Shown here: positions 42,452 through 52,591 of the stretch, piece by piece
How positions within the stretch are numbered: position 1 is the stretch's first letter
How the letters are laid out: every line of letters begins with the position of its first letter
Assembly: GCF_905220415.1 (NCBI RefSeq)
Contig: NC_059550.1
Coordinates: forward strand, 9,984,501-10,048,500
Source of the DNA: Colias croceus
Taxonomy: Eukaryota > Arthropoda > Insecta > Lepidoptera > Pieridae
Length of the DNA stretch: 64,000 nucleotides
Reading direction: 5' to 3'
Notes under the pieces: generated by a model
The model's input: only the letters and a program-made list of their open reading frames with translations
Told to the model about the DNA's origin: nothing
Database searches by the model: none
Program-made: the position numbers and the translations under genes

Positions 42452-44345
42452 CAAAGGTATTTTTTTTTAAAGGAGCAGGTGGGCCACCTGATGTTAAGTG
42501 GTCACCACCGCCCATAAACACTTGTAACACAAGGAGTGTTACAGGTGCTTTGCCGGCCTTTAATGTACAAATAAGCTCTTTTCTTGAAGGCCCCAATGTC
42601 GTAGTTGTTCGGGAACACCGCAGGTGGCAGATCGTTTCACAGTTTCACCGTACGCGGAAGGAAGTTACGGGTGAATCGGACAGTGGTGGAGCGCCAACCA
42701 TCCAGATGGTGCGGATGGAACTGGTTTTTACGGCGTGTGGTCCGGTGATGGAACTGTGCGGCTGGTATAAGGTGGAACAATTCCTCAGAGCACTCCCCGT
42801 AGTAGATTCTGTACAGTATACAGAGAGACGCAACGTCTCTCCGCACTGTCAGTGGATCGAGCCTATCGGAAAGCCTACGGTCATCGACAATTCGAGCTGC
42901 TCGACGTTGGATGCGGTCAAGTGGAAGGAGTTGATACTGTGGGGCTCCGGCCCAGAGATGAGAACAGTACTCCATATGCGGTCGCACCTGAGCCTTGTAC
43001 AGCTGAAGTCGGTGGGCCGGCTTGAAGTACTGTCTCGATCTACTGAGCACACCAAGTTTTTTCGAGGCTAATTTAGCTTTCGCTTCCAAATGACTGCGAA
43101 ATTGAACGTCAATCGAGATTTCAACTCCGAGGATTCCGATTATCGGCGATATAATAAGGGGAGTACTCTTAAACCGAGGTTCTACGACAAATGGGGTCTT
43201 TTTAGCGGTAAACGCGCAAACCTGTGTCTTTAGGGGATTGAACTCGACAAGATTAAGTTCGCCCCACTCCGAGACTTCTTGGAGAGAAGACTCGACTTCA
43301 GACACAAGTTTGTTTCGACTCTCATTGAGGCTTTCCTTTGAGGTGTTTGCACGGCCGGGATGAAGAGCATCCCCCGTACTGTCGTCTGCATAGCAATGAA
43401 TGTTACTGATTTGTAACAAATCATTGATATGCAGAAGGAACAGTGTAGGAGATAGCACGCAGCCTTGTGGGACACCAGCGTTCACATGAAGAGGCTTAGA
43501 GCAAGAACCGTCGATAACGACCTTAATGCTCCTCTCTTCCAGGAAGCTGGCAACCCAATCGCATAACCTTGCAGGAAGTCCGAAAGATGGTAATTTCGCT
43601 AGAAGTGCCTTGTGCCAGACCCGATCGAAGGCTTTCGCTACATCCAAACTTACAGCCAATGCCTCCCCTTTACTCTCAACCGCCTCCGCCCATCTTTGAG
43701 TGAGGTACACCAAAAGATCACCAGTCGAGCGACCACTACGGAAACCGTATTGCCGGTCGCTTAACAACTGGTTCTCCTCCAGATACCTCATGAGCTGGCA
43801 GTTAATAATGGATTCCATTATTTTGGAGAGTAAAGAAGTGATGGCGATCGGTCTGTAGTTAGACGGATTTGAGCGATCGCCTTTTTTAGGGATTGTGTGG
43901 ACAAGAGCAGTCTTCCACGAATTCGGGACAATGCCTTTGGCGTAAGAGAGCCGAAAAAGACGCGTTACAACCGGTGCCAACTCAGGAGCACATGTCCTAA
44001 GCACAATAGGGGAGACTCTATACGGCCCAGTCGACTTATGGATGTCAAGGGAAAAGAGAGCGTTTCGAACGGCACGTTGTGTGAAGCGTATATCCGCCAT
44101 TGAATGGTTGCACCGCGGGATGGTCGGCGGTTTCATTCCCCTGTCATCAAGAGTCGTGTTCCTAGCAAAGAGAGCGCCCAAGAGTTTGGCTTTCTCTTTA
44201 GCGGAATGGGCCAGAGAGTCTTCGTCCTTGTGCAAAGGTGGAAAGGATGAACGACAAAAGTTACCTTGGATGGCCTTGGCGAGGGACCAAAACGCCCTTG
44301 TTCCCGAAGGAAGTCGCGCTAGTCTATCGCCAAGTGCACCAATAT
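42452..44345 (-). mobile_element. 5'-truncated Jockey/CR1-type LINE
   Basis: The minus-strand 3' tail reads GGGCGGTGGTGACCACTTAA then CATCAGGTGGCCCACCTGC and an A-rich end, a tail common in Lepidoptera (another scrap at 11100-11131). The endonuclease part is missing; the copy starts inside the linker before the RT. It lies inside the TIR element 41797-45248 and so is younger than that element. Confidence 0.85.
42637..44343 (-). pseudogene. LINE reverse transcriptase with premature stop
   Basis: The open frame runs from the truncation at about 44343 (no start of its own; first ATG codon 44235) and contains NYRPIAITSLLSKIMES, QYGFRSGRSTGDLL, VSLDVAKAFDRVWH, GVPQGCVLSPTLF and the catalytic YADD (43381-43392). 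At 42637-42639 a TGA interrupts it. In the same frame the sequence continues NDLPPAVFP ... YDIGAFKKRAY ... to a TGA at 42502-42504, and the stop lies where TVKLWN-type enzymes have tryptophan, so TGG mutated to TGA. About 45 C-terminal residues are lost. With the missing N-terminus, the copy is dead. Confidence 0.88.
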
Positions 44346-45361
44346 AACTAGATTTTTTAAATAGAATTCAACGTTTTGTAATTTTTATGTATATTTAATT
44401 TTGTTCTGTGTAGGTATTTCTCATGGAAAACATTACAAAAATTTAAAAAAAGAACTGAAACTTTAACAAACAAAGTTTTCTTAACATTAATTAAGATTAA
44501 TGAAATCAGTTTTCTCATCGCGAAGCCGCTTGGGCTCGTAGGTTTGGGGATACGATACCGATAACCACCATTCCAAACTGTTTTTAGACAGATAAACGAC
44601 AAATAGGATGAAAACAAATTAGCATAAACGTATTTTTCATTTCTGCTATTTTATCCTAAGCGTCAAAATTTCTTCTGTTTCGGGAGGGAAAAAAAGTATA
44701 AGCGACTAACTATTATTAAATATTTATAGGGACAAATGTAGTATCCGCCATTTAAGTGTTTAAAGACTAACCGGAAAAATACTGCTAAACACCAAATTAA
44801 GTCTCAAAAATGTTGCCTTTCTATATCAAACGACAATTTTGTTTTTTGAAGGCACGAGCGTAAAGTACCAAATTAAATTTAACAAAAAATTACAGCGAAA
44901 CAAATTATCTTAAACGCATATTTTTTTTATACTTGCCTTCAGGCAAAATGGTTTAACGTTAAAATATTAAAAATTTACAGAAAGCCCAAAAAGTATAAAG
45001 GTTGTTTGTATTGAAATATTTTTGATTAACTACCAAAATGCATTCCACACAAAAAAATCTGTCGTTTAAGACGAAGAAATTTGGCCTTAGTCTTTGAATT
45101 TACTACCGCCTAACCGACTTAAAGTTTAACCTAGAGATGTGTGAACTAGACCAAACGACGCAGAAAAAAAAGAGCAATTCAGCGGTATATATAAGTCCGT
45201 TCTCCAAAAAATGGCGCTTATCCCTTTTTGGCTGTAAGTCATCGATATTGTAGAAAAAAATAAAGACTAAATAAATTTTATGTTTCTAGCCTTTTTCATT
45301 AATTACACTGAAACCTGAAAACTTAAGAAACTTCATCATTTTTTTTCATCATTCCAGCCTT

Positions 45362-48331
45362 TCAAGACGTCCACTGCAGGACATAGGCCTCCCCCAAAGA
45401 TTTCCAAAACGACCGATCACCAGCGGCCTGAATCCAGCGGCTCCCCGCCACTTTGATCAGGTCGTCTGTCCACCTCGTTGAAGGCCGTCCCACACTGCGA
45501 CGTCCTGTACGTGGTCGCCACTCTAGAACCTTTTTGCCCCAGCGGCCATCGGTTCTGCGGGCTATATGCCCAGCCCAGCGCCACTTCAACTTACTAATAC
45601 GGTGGGCTATGTCGGTGACTTTAGTTCTTTTGCGGATCTCCTCATTTCTGATTCGATCACGCAAAGAAACCCCGAGCATAGCCCGTTCCATAGCTCGTTG
45701 AGCAACGCGAAGCTTGTGCACCATGCCCGCGGTTAGCGACCACGTCTCAGATCCATAAGTCAACACCGGTAACACACACTGCTCGAAGACTTTCGTCTTC
45801 AGGCACTGAGGGATTTTGGACGAAAAGATGTTGCGTAGTTTCCCGAACGCTGCCCAGCCGAGTCGGATTCGACGATTGACCTCTTTCCCGAAATTGGACT
45901 TACCTAATTGGACGCTTTGTCCCAGGTAAACGTATTCGTCAACAACTTCGAGAATAGAGTTTCCAACTGATACCGGAGTGGGCACAACATGGACATTTGA
46001 CATGATTTTCGTCTTATCCATGTTCATGCTAAGGCCCACTTGTTGTGAAACTCTGTAGAGGCCACCGAGCATTGTATTGAGGTCTTCCAGGGATTCTGCC
46101 ATGACTACGATATCGTCGGCAAATCGAAGGTGAGAGATGTACTCGCCATTAACATTAATGCCAAGTTCTTGCCAGTCCAGGAGCTTGAAGACATCTTCCA
46201 AAGCAGCGGTAAAAAGTTTCGGAGAAATAACATCTCCTTGTCGGATCCCGCGCTGCAGAGGAATTGCCTTTGTGCAATGCTCCTGAACCCGGACTGACAT
46301 AGTGGCGTTTTCATACAAACTTCTCAACACTTCGATATACCGATAGTCAATGCGGCAACGCTGAAGAGACCTCAATACGGCCCAAGTCTCGATCGAATCA
46401 AAGGCTTTTTCATAGTCCACAAACGCCAAGCATAATGGCAGATTATACTCCTCCGTCTTCTGTATAATCTGCCGCAGCGTATGTATGTGGTCCATGGTGC
46501 TAAAGCCTCTTCGGAAACCGGCTTGTTCGGGAGGCTGGAAGTCATCAAGCCTGCGTTCGAGACGATTCGTAATGACTCTCGAAAACAGCTTATAAACATG
46601 GCTCAGCAGTGATATTGGCCTGTAGTTCTTCAACAGGGTTTTGTCTCCCTTTTTGAAGAAGAGGACAACCATACTGCTGCTCCATGCTTTTGGCGCAGTG
46701 CCCTCGAGTAAGGTGGAAGTGAATAACCTCTGTAGCACTCTGAGGATTGGTGTGCCACCCGCTCTCAGAAGCTCAGATGTGATTCCATCCTCACCCGGCG
46801 CCTTGTTGTTCTTAAGCTGTTTGAGAGCCATTCTAATCTCGTACAGGCTGATGTCCGGGATATCTTCGGTGTAATGTCGGGTTAGTCGGGCTCTAGGATC
46901 TTTCGCCGGACTCGCAACAGGCTTAGCAATGGAGGTGTAAAGGCGTCCATAAAACTTTTCGACCTCGCCTAGTAGCTCCGGTTGAGACGACACAATTTTG
47001 CCACTATCCGTCTTCAGCTTAGTCAACCGGCTTTGCCCAATAGATCCATCTCTTGCGAACACTTTTGAGCCTTTATTTCGCTGTATCGCTTCTTCAATGT
47101 TTTTTGTATTGAAGGAGCGGATATCGTGTCGCAAGGACTTTGTAATTCGTCTATTGAGCTGCCTATATGACTTCGCTTCATCGGAAGTATTCAGTAGCAA
47201 AGAGCGTCGCTCTGCCAGGAGCTTGAGGGTATGGTCGGAAAGTTTTTGTGTTCGATTCTTACGGGGAATCTTGCAGTGATGCAACCCTACCGTACGAATC
47301 GTTTCGATAAGCCTGTTGTTCATATCGTCCACAGATACGTCATCGCCTAGGCAAGCGAAGCGATTTTGGAGCTCGAGTTGAAAGCCTTCGGGGTTCTGAA
47401 TTAGGGTGCGGAACGGTCGAAGAGTTGACTTAATCAAGTGAGACCTTTCGAGTTTCACATCTATATTCAATGTGCCTCTTACCATACGGTGATCGCTGCC
47501 GGTTTTGACCCTGTTGATCACAGAAACATCATTGAATATATGTCTCTTTGTAGTCATGATAAAGTCAATCTCATTCCTCGTTTTACCGTCGGGGCTTATC
47601 CAGGTCCACTTCCTATGCGGAGATTTCTGGAAAAAAGAATTCATCATGAAGAGTCCTTCTTTCTCCAGAAACTCAGCGAGCCTCTGGCCCCTCGGGTTGC
47701 GCTGCCCGAATCCAAATTGCCCCACTCTCAACTCATCATCGCCTCTTTTGCCCAGTTTCGCGTTGAAATCCCCCATCACAACATTGAAATGTGTTTTCGA
47801 GGTGTGTATGGCTTTACTGATGTCCTCATACATTACCTCCACATCTTCATCTGAGTGTGCCGAGGTCGGAGCGTAGACCTGAATCACCTTTAAAGAATAT
47901 CTATCAGATATTTTGAGGATCAGGTACGCTACCCTGCTCGACACACTTTCGATGGATATGATGTTGTTAATGAGGGGTCTGCGAACGATAAACCCTATTC
48001 CACCTTGGGACTGTTGGTCGCCCTCCCGGTAGAAGAATAAATTACCGGATGTCAACGTTATCGTGTCCTCCCCCTGTCTTCGGACTTCTGATAACCCTAT
48101 GACATCCCAGCGTAACTTACTCAATTCTTCTTCCAGCTCAACAATCTTTTCGTCCGTCCTCAACGTGCGTGCGTTGTATGTTACCAGGGCCAGGGGTCGT
48201 CGGGAGTGGTAGCCGGATCGCTTCCGGTGATTCTTAGCACCCCTTGCCCCGCCGTTACCATGGCCGCTACCGTAGCCAGGAATAGCGGAGCTGCCGGGTA
48301 CTAGGGGCCTGGTTGTTGTTGCACTATTCAT
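45362..48331 (-). CDS. RTE endonuclease-reverse transcriptase, intact
   Basis: The 989-residue protein carries out target-primed reverse transcription. A Gly/Ser/Arg-rich N-terminus (1-45) precedes an AP-type endonuclease: TYNARTL (51-57), GLSEVRR with catalytic Glu (82), QVYAPTS, GDFNAKLG (187-194) and SDHRMV (279-284). The reverse transcriptase follows with NYRPISLL, AFVDYEKAFDS, GIRQGDVISP and FADD (737-740). The C-terminus has RLGWAAFGKL..., an LPVLTYGSETWSLT block and a GRPSTRWTDDL motif near the end, all typical of RTE. The start at 48331 (MNSATTT) follows a plausible leader; the next Met is well inside the endonuclease. Automatic annotation often gives such ORFs host names such as craniofacial development protein 2, which would be wrong here. 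Confidence 0.93.
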   Translation of the reverse strand: MNSATTTRPLVPGSSAIPGYGSGHGNGGARGAKNHRKRSGYHSRRPLALVTYNARTLRTDEKIVELEEELSKLRWDVIGLSEVRRQGEDTITLTSGNLFFYREGDQQSQGGIGFIVRRPLINNIISIESVSSRVAYLILKISDRYSLKVIQVYAPTSAHSDEDVEVMYEDISKAIHTSKTHFNVVMGDFNAKLGKRGDDELRVGQFGFGQRNPRGQRLAEFLEKEGLFMMNSFFQKSPHRKWTWISPDGKTRNEIDFIMTTKRHIFNDVSVINRVKTGSDHRMVRGTLNIDVKLERSHLIKSTLRPFRTLIQNPEGFQLELQNRFACLGDDVSVDDMNNRLIETIRTVGLHHCKIPRKNRTQKLSDHTLKLLAERRSLLLNTSDEAKSYRQLNRRITKSLRHDIRSFNTKNIEEAIQRNKGSKVFARDGSIGQSRLTKLKTDSGKIVSSQPELLGEVEKFYGRLYTSIAKPVASPAKDPRARLTRHYTEDIPDISLYEIRMALKQLKNNKAPGEDGITSELLRAGGTPILRVLQRLFTSTLLEGTAPKAWSSSMVVLFFKKGDKTLLKNYRPISLLSHVYKLFSRVITNRLERRLDDFQPPEQAGFRRGFSTMDHIHTLRQIIQKTEEYNLPLCLAFVDYEKAFDSIETWAVLRSLQRCRIDYRYIEVLRSLYENATMSVRVQEHCTKAIPLQRGIRQGDVISPKLFTAALEDVFKLLDWQELGINVNGEYISHLRFADDIVVMAESLEDLNTMLGGLYRVSQQVGLSMNMDKTKIMSNVHVVPTPVSVGNSILEVVDEYVYLGQSVQLGKSNFGKEVNRRIRLGWAAFGKLRNIFSSKIPQCLKTKVFEQCVLPVLTYGSETWSLTAGMVHKLRVAQRAMERAMLGVSLRDRIRNEEIRKRTKVTDIAHRISKLKWRWAGHIARRTDGRWGKKVLEWRPRTGRRSVGRPSTRWTDDLIKVAGSRWIQAAGDRSFWKSLGEAYVLQWTS

Positions 48332-48514
48332 GTGTTTTTATGTGTATCTTTTTGGGGGGAAAGAATGCCAATACTCGCCACGCTTGGCAGGCGGGTTGGC
48401 GAGCGCAGTTGATGGTGGGGGAGATCATGCATAACGCTGCTGCCCGTTTGCATGTAGTTAACCCTTAGTCGCCTTTTACGACACCCACGGGTAGAGATGG
48501 GGTAGTGCTATTCT

Positions 48515-48574
48515 AGGCCGGCACCACACGGCACAGGCCGGCACCACACGGCATAGGCCGGCACCACACGGCAC
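48515..48574 (-). repeat. Three 20-bp repeats at the RTE 5' end
   Basis: The unit (T/C)AGGCCGGCACCACACGGCA (plus strand) occurs at 48515, 48535 and 48555 with one variable base. Such 5' repeats in LINEs can act as promoter units, or arise by slippage at the end of cDNA synthesis. Confidence 0.85.
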
Positions 48575-49025
48575 TTAGAGACTTATAGAAGCTTTTATAA
48601 GTTCATTAATACGGTCTCTATCATAGGCATTTAAAGTACAGTTATTTAAGGATAGTAGTCTATTAAATAAAATTCATACTTGAGCATAATTGACATGTTT
48701 TATGTTTCACTTTTATACGTTTTTTCTTTTTATAAGCAAGTGTGCATTGTTAATAAATGTATCTTCTTAAGATAAGAAAATGTTTTAAAACTTCTCAAAA
48801 ACATAGTTTCCTCTAACAAATTCCATGCTTCCACTCTCTTGAACCACCTAGCCATCTTTCACTATCCACAAGACGCGTATTCCAGCAATTTCTCAAAGAT
48901 CGTCTTAAAATTCAACCTTCCCAAGCTTTGGCTTAAAGCATTGGAACTAATAACCGAAATTCATCAGAGCGGCCGATATTCGGAGGCAAATTATTTGAAT
49001 TCCGTAGTACTGATATATGATCACT
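48575..49025. other. No gene identified
   Basis: AT-rich DNA upstream of the promoter-like island. The frame that runs into the island (48839-49150) opens with TTG and has no motif. Confidence 0.4.
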
Positions 49026-49157
49026 GCGCATGTGCGGGGACTTTGCGAATGTTGTGTGGACTTGGTCTTCAGTTCTCGGGACCGCCCCGGACGGGTTTGA
49101 CGGGGGGTGACGGTTGCCCCGGGCTAGCGTGTTGTGACGAAGTGATGTGACGATAGG
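49026..49157 (+). promoter_or_regulatory. Candidate TATA-less promoter and first exon
   Basis: In a GC-rich island, TCAGTT (49069-49074) matches the arthropod initiator TCAKTY. TGACG at 49098-49102 lies exactly at +28 to +32 from the A, where a downstream promoter element belongs. TGCGCATGTGCG (49026-49037) is one base off the NRF-1 palindrome. CGATAG|GTGAGC at 49151-49162 is a good splice donor, giving a possible 86-base non-coding first exon (49071-49156). No coding exon is recognisable downstream, so the gene's identity is unknown. It could also be a retroposed or transposon promoter. Confidence 0.45.
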
Positions 49158-50489
49158 TGAGCGGTTATCGTGCTGGGTTTAATGTAAGTATGTATTGTAT
49201 AACCTACGTACAGGATAATAATTTACATATTTTTTTTACAAACAAAAGTATGTTTATAATTTTGGTATTTACATCGAAGAATTTAGTTTAAAGTGCAAGT
49301 TTAAGGCCATTTATGTATCGTTTACGTAAAAAAATGTTCAGTTTTTTTTTAAGAAGTGTGAGTTTTGATTAAAATAACTTTTCGTGGTAAATATTGAGAG
49401 GTGTATAAATAGAGTTTTACGATACATTAATTATAATTTTAGGCGATACAGTTCTTGACTTATACAGTGTTTACCTTAACATTGTTAAACCCAATTGATT
49501 TAACCTAAATCTAAAGATAATCTAATAGTTTGTTTATGAACTGTTGAGTGGTGGAGTGCGTTCATGGATACGTAGTAATTTTAATGTACTAGTAAAATAA
49601 CTTATACTTGCAAAGCTTTTGAAAAATACATTAAAATAATTTGTCACCAAACAATATTTCTTATGATTATAAAAACATATTACCTATATTAATTGGTATA
49701 CCTACTTAATGAACTGGTTTCAAGTATGTATTTGCTAAAAATAATCATAATGTCACACTTGAAGTGGATACGTTCTTTTAAAGGTATTTTATAAATTTTT
49801 ACTCTACTTCAATTTTTTATAACCGAAACCCTATTCATATTTGTCTGAGTGACTATATTGACGAGTGATTTGTGAGTTTTTATTATGAGAAGTATTATAA
49901 AAAATCTAAATCTATAGCCATCCTACATAATAGCTATATCTTACCTGTAAACATATTTTGTTTTCACTTAATAATGAAGGTCCCTTATGCCAAAGTTATT
50001 GAAAATAAATAAAAATTCTGAAAAAAATATACAGAGAATTACATGCGATATCTGTCCATCAGTAAGTTATCCTTAAAAGCCTTACAATGTTATTAACTCA
50101 GTATTCATGCCCTTGATAAGATAATTAATGTTATCTAAACTATATCTACTCGAAACATATTAAGGTGAATAATTACATAGTCACAAAATATTTTTATACA
50201 TAACTTACATTTAGGAATTGATTTTAATGGGTTTTAACTCGATTCTCTACCTCTCCCAATCTTTACTTTATAAATGTTTACTCGCGCTAAATCAAAAACA
50301 ATAAAATACCATAACTAATATATTAACGTGAATAATTACAATATAGACCAATATATTTACACACATTATCTACCAATAACCACATTTGCGGTTTATATAT
50401 TTTGAAACCTCGCGGTAAATAACATAGTAAATAGATATAATATTTTTTAACTCTGATATAATTATTTATCAGATAATCAGGTACTTTTA
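49158..50489. other. No gene; possible start of an intron
   Basis: AT-rich DNA without recognised repeats. If the donor at 49157 is real, this would be intronic. Confidence 0.35.
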
Positions 50490-50663
50490 GGGCTGATTTT
50501 TCAATCCTTGGTTAAATCTTATCCGTCCAATAAAGTATTACACAATAATATACAGATGTCACCTAAAAACTGTCAAAAAGTGGGCAAGTAACACATTTTT
50601 AAAATGGTTGTTTAATACGATATTCGATGAATAAGTTTTAACCAAGGATTGAAAAATCGGCCC
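50490..50663. mobile_element. MITE with TTA target duplication
   Basis: The ends GGGCTGATTTTTCAATCC then TTGGTTAAA / inverted TTTAACCAAGGATTG then AAAAATCGGCCC form ~30-bp TIRs with few mismatches, flanked by TTA on both sides (50487-50489, 50664-50666). It is 174 bp, of PIF/Harbinger type by its target. Confidence 0.85.
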
Positions 50664-52206
50664 TTAAAGGTAAAAGAATCTTTAAAAACCAAGAAAAATA
50701 AAAGAGTATATTATTTTATAGTACCTATTCTAAAAACTTCGATAGATAAGAAACAATTTAATAGAGTGTTCTGATCGACCCTGCGAGCATTATAATATGT
50801 TGAATATATTTTTAGACTGCCTAGACAACACATTTTACCCGCTTAAGTGATAGAATTTGTCCATTAGTTGCGATTGTTTCTTATTTTTATTATCTATATT
50901 CTATTTTGTGTTTGATAACTTGATTTTAATTTAAACAATCAGCTATTAAGCTGTTAAGATTTAACTTTACGAGCTTTTGGAATATTTTAAAGAGTGAAAA
51001 ACTCACATTGCATTTCGTAGTATAAAACTATCCTAAATCGAAATATATAGATCTATGTCACTAATACACTTATCAGGTAATATTATTTATATTTTACTTT
51101 AGGATAGTGAACGATATAAGCAGAAATATATAATAATAATAAAAAGCTTCGCTAAAATTAGTGCATTGAAAAAAAGTATAGAAATTTTAAAATTAGCATT
51201 ATAGATTATTAGGTATATATTGAGAGAAAATCATGTCCGAAACGACGATCAGACTGCAAAGTTAAATAACACAAAAAAGGACAATTTCCTCTCAGAATCA
51301 GTTAATAAATAAACACTTTGAGTTGATGAATAAAAATGTAAAATAGTTTCTCGTCAAAGTTAATTATTTATAATTATTGAGTGGCAGAGACACGGCCGGT
51401 TGGGTATTGCGCCTCATCGGAGCGAAGGGGATTCTAACGCTAATTATTTTTATAAAATAATTCGCTTTCTACATTTATGAGCTTTTAGCTTCTGCGATAT
51501 AATTTTATATAGCTCGTTGAAGCTACATTGGAATAAAATATGTTGTTGCGTTATCCTAGGTGTAGAGTTTGTAATATAAAAAAATTAAAATGATAACACG
51601 AAAATTTAAAAAATATAAAATTATAAGACAAATCTACAAACTTAAGCGTTATAGAATAAAATGGAACCTAACAATTTTTGTTAAGTGTTCATATCAAAGT
51701 ATTACACAAAAAGTAATGTGAAAATATATTATGTTATTATTATAATCATTGTCACTCTTAATAAAGTTCTTATTTGCTGGTTGTTTTTCATCAATCTTTT
51801 AAATATTTTCCTAAAAGCTTACTTACGCCTTTGTTGGCTTCAAAATATACATATTTTTTCACAGATAATGTCCTATGTGATTATTTTTAACGCGTGAACA
51901 TAACATTGATAATAATAAACGACAAAATAACCATGTTTTCATTACATTGCGCTATATTTACTGGCGAATCGTGATGTGATAACCGTAACGAGTAATGTAT
52001 TACGGACAGTTATTGAATTTTTGAGGAAAATTCGAGGTAATTTTGAAACATTATGGTGTATTTTCGTAGATTTATATGGGTGTAAACTGTTCGTTGTATT
52101 GTTATCATTTTTATGGCTATAAATTATTATGGCTGATATTATCTACAATATCAGGTGAAGTTATTGTAAGTTACTCTGAAATGTCAGTAATATTCACTTA
52201 TAATAA
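50664..52206. other. No gene identified
   Basis: AT-rich DNA. A short GC-richer patch, CACGGCCGGTTGGGTATTGC at about 51393, has no further support. Confidence 0.4.
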
Positions 52207-52591
52207 ATACCACAAGAGCTTCAAAATTATCGGGTATTTTCCGATAGGTTCGTTGCAAACAAATGAAGGAGTCAAGTTTTTAGCCAAGGCTAAAAAATCA
52301 CGAGCGCGAAGCGCGAGTGATTTTTCCTGAAAAACTTGACGACTTTATTTGTTTGCAGGGAACCTTGAAGGAAATGCCAGATAATTTTGAAGCTCGTGTG
52401 GTATTCGGGGGATTATTTTTCCGTCCCAAATGTCGGCCAATAATTTCACAATTGAATTAAACCTGTCAGTTTGACGTCAACGACCAGAGAAAATTTTCAA
52501 AAAATTATCAGTATAATTACCATGTAGGTTGTACCACGTGACGTCGAATGGTGCAATTCTATTGGTCGATATTTGGGTCGGAAAAATAATC
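52207..52591 (+). mobile_element. Two-hairpin MITE, complete
   Basis: Hairpin 1 is 52207-52285 paired with 52327-52404: ATACCACAAGAGCTTCAAAA against TTTTGAAGCTCGTGTGGTAT, one mismatch in the outer 25, with a GAGCGCGAAGCGCGAG palindrome at the tip. Hairpin 2 is 52411-52591 with ends GATTATTTTTCC(G/A)(T/A)CCCAAAT. Both occur in the same order at 18625-18850, so they move as one unit or inserted together. It is non-coding. Confidence 0.8.

Larger units (their letters stand above)
41797..45248. mobile_element. TIR DNA element split by a LINE
   Basis: The ends ATATCGATG(CT/AC)TTACAGCC then AA(T/A)AA(A/G)GGATAA(C/G)CGCCA match in inverted orientation at about 32 of 37 positions. Without the LINE (42452-44345) the element would be about 1.55 kb. 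CGCTTATCC/ATAAGCG words recur inside (about 42013, 44654, 44698, 45215), like subterminal binding sites. Non-LINE parts (41834-42451, 44346-45211) have no recognised coding. No target duplication could be fixed, so the outer edges are approximate. Confidence 0.65.
45346..48574 (-). mobile_element. Full-length RTE-clade LINE
   Basis: It is about 3.2 kb, the normal RTE size. The 5' end has three 20-bp repeats (48515-48574) and a leader with ACCCGTGGGTGTCGTAAAAG on the minus strand. One uninterrupted ORF follows, then a very short 3' end, GGAGGCCTATGTCCTGCAGT ... GGCTGGAATGATGA with an A-rich/ATGATG tail. The short 3' UTR and single ORF are RTE traits. The flanks carry similar words (ACTTAAGAAACTT at 45321, ACTTAGAGACTT at 48572), a possible decayed target duplication. 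No defect is visible. Confidence 0.9.

Noticed and set aside
43230..44347. Plus-strand frames across the LINE at 42452-44345
   Set aside because: They are shadows of the minus-strand RT frame, which carries all motifs.
45453..47876. Plus-strand and other minus-strand frames across the RTE
   Set aside because: They lie antisense or out of phase to the 989-codon frame and lack motifs.
45362..48331. Host gene 'craniofacial development protein 2-like'
   Set aside because: That database label is a common misannotation of RTE-type endonuclease-RT frames; motifs, leader and tail show a LINE.
45321..48583. Target duplication ACTTA-AGAAACTT / ACTTAGAGACTT around the RTE
   Set aside because: The match is imperfect and partly overlaps the tail and 5' repeat; not strong enough to assert.
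48839..49150. 103-residue frame running into the promoter-like island
   Set aside because: It opens with TTG, has no domain, and crosses the predicted transcription start; the island is better explained as promoter plus non-coding exon.
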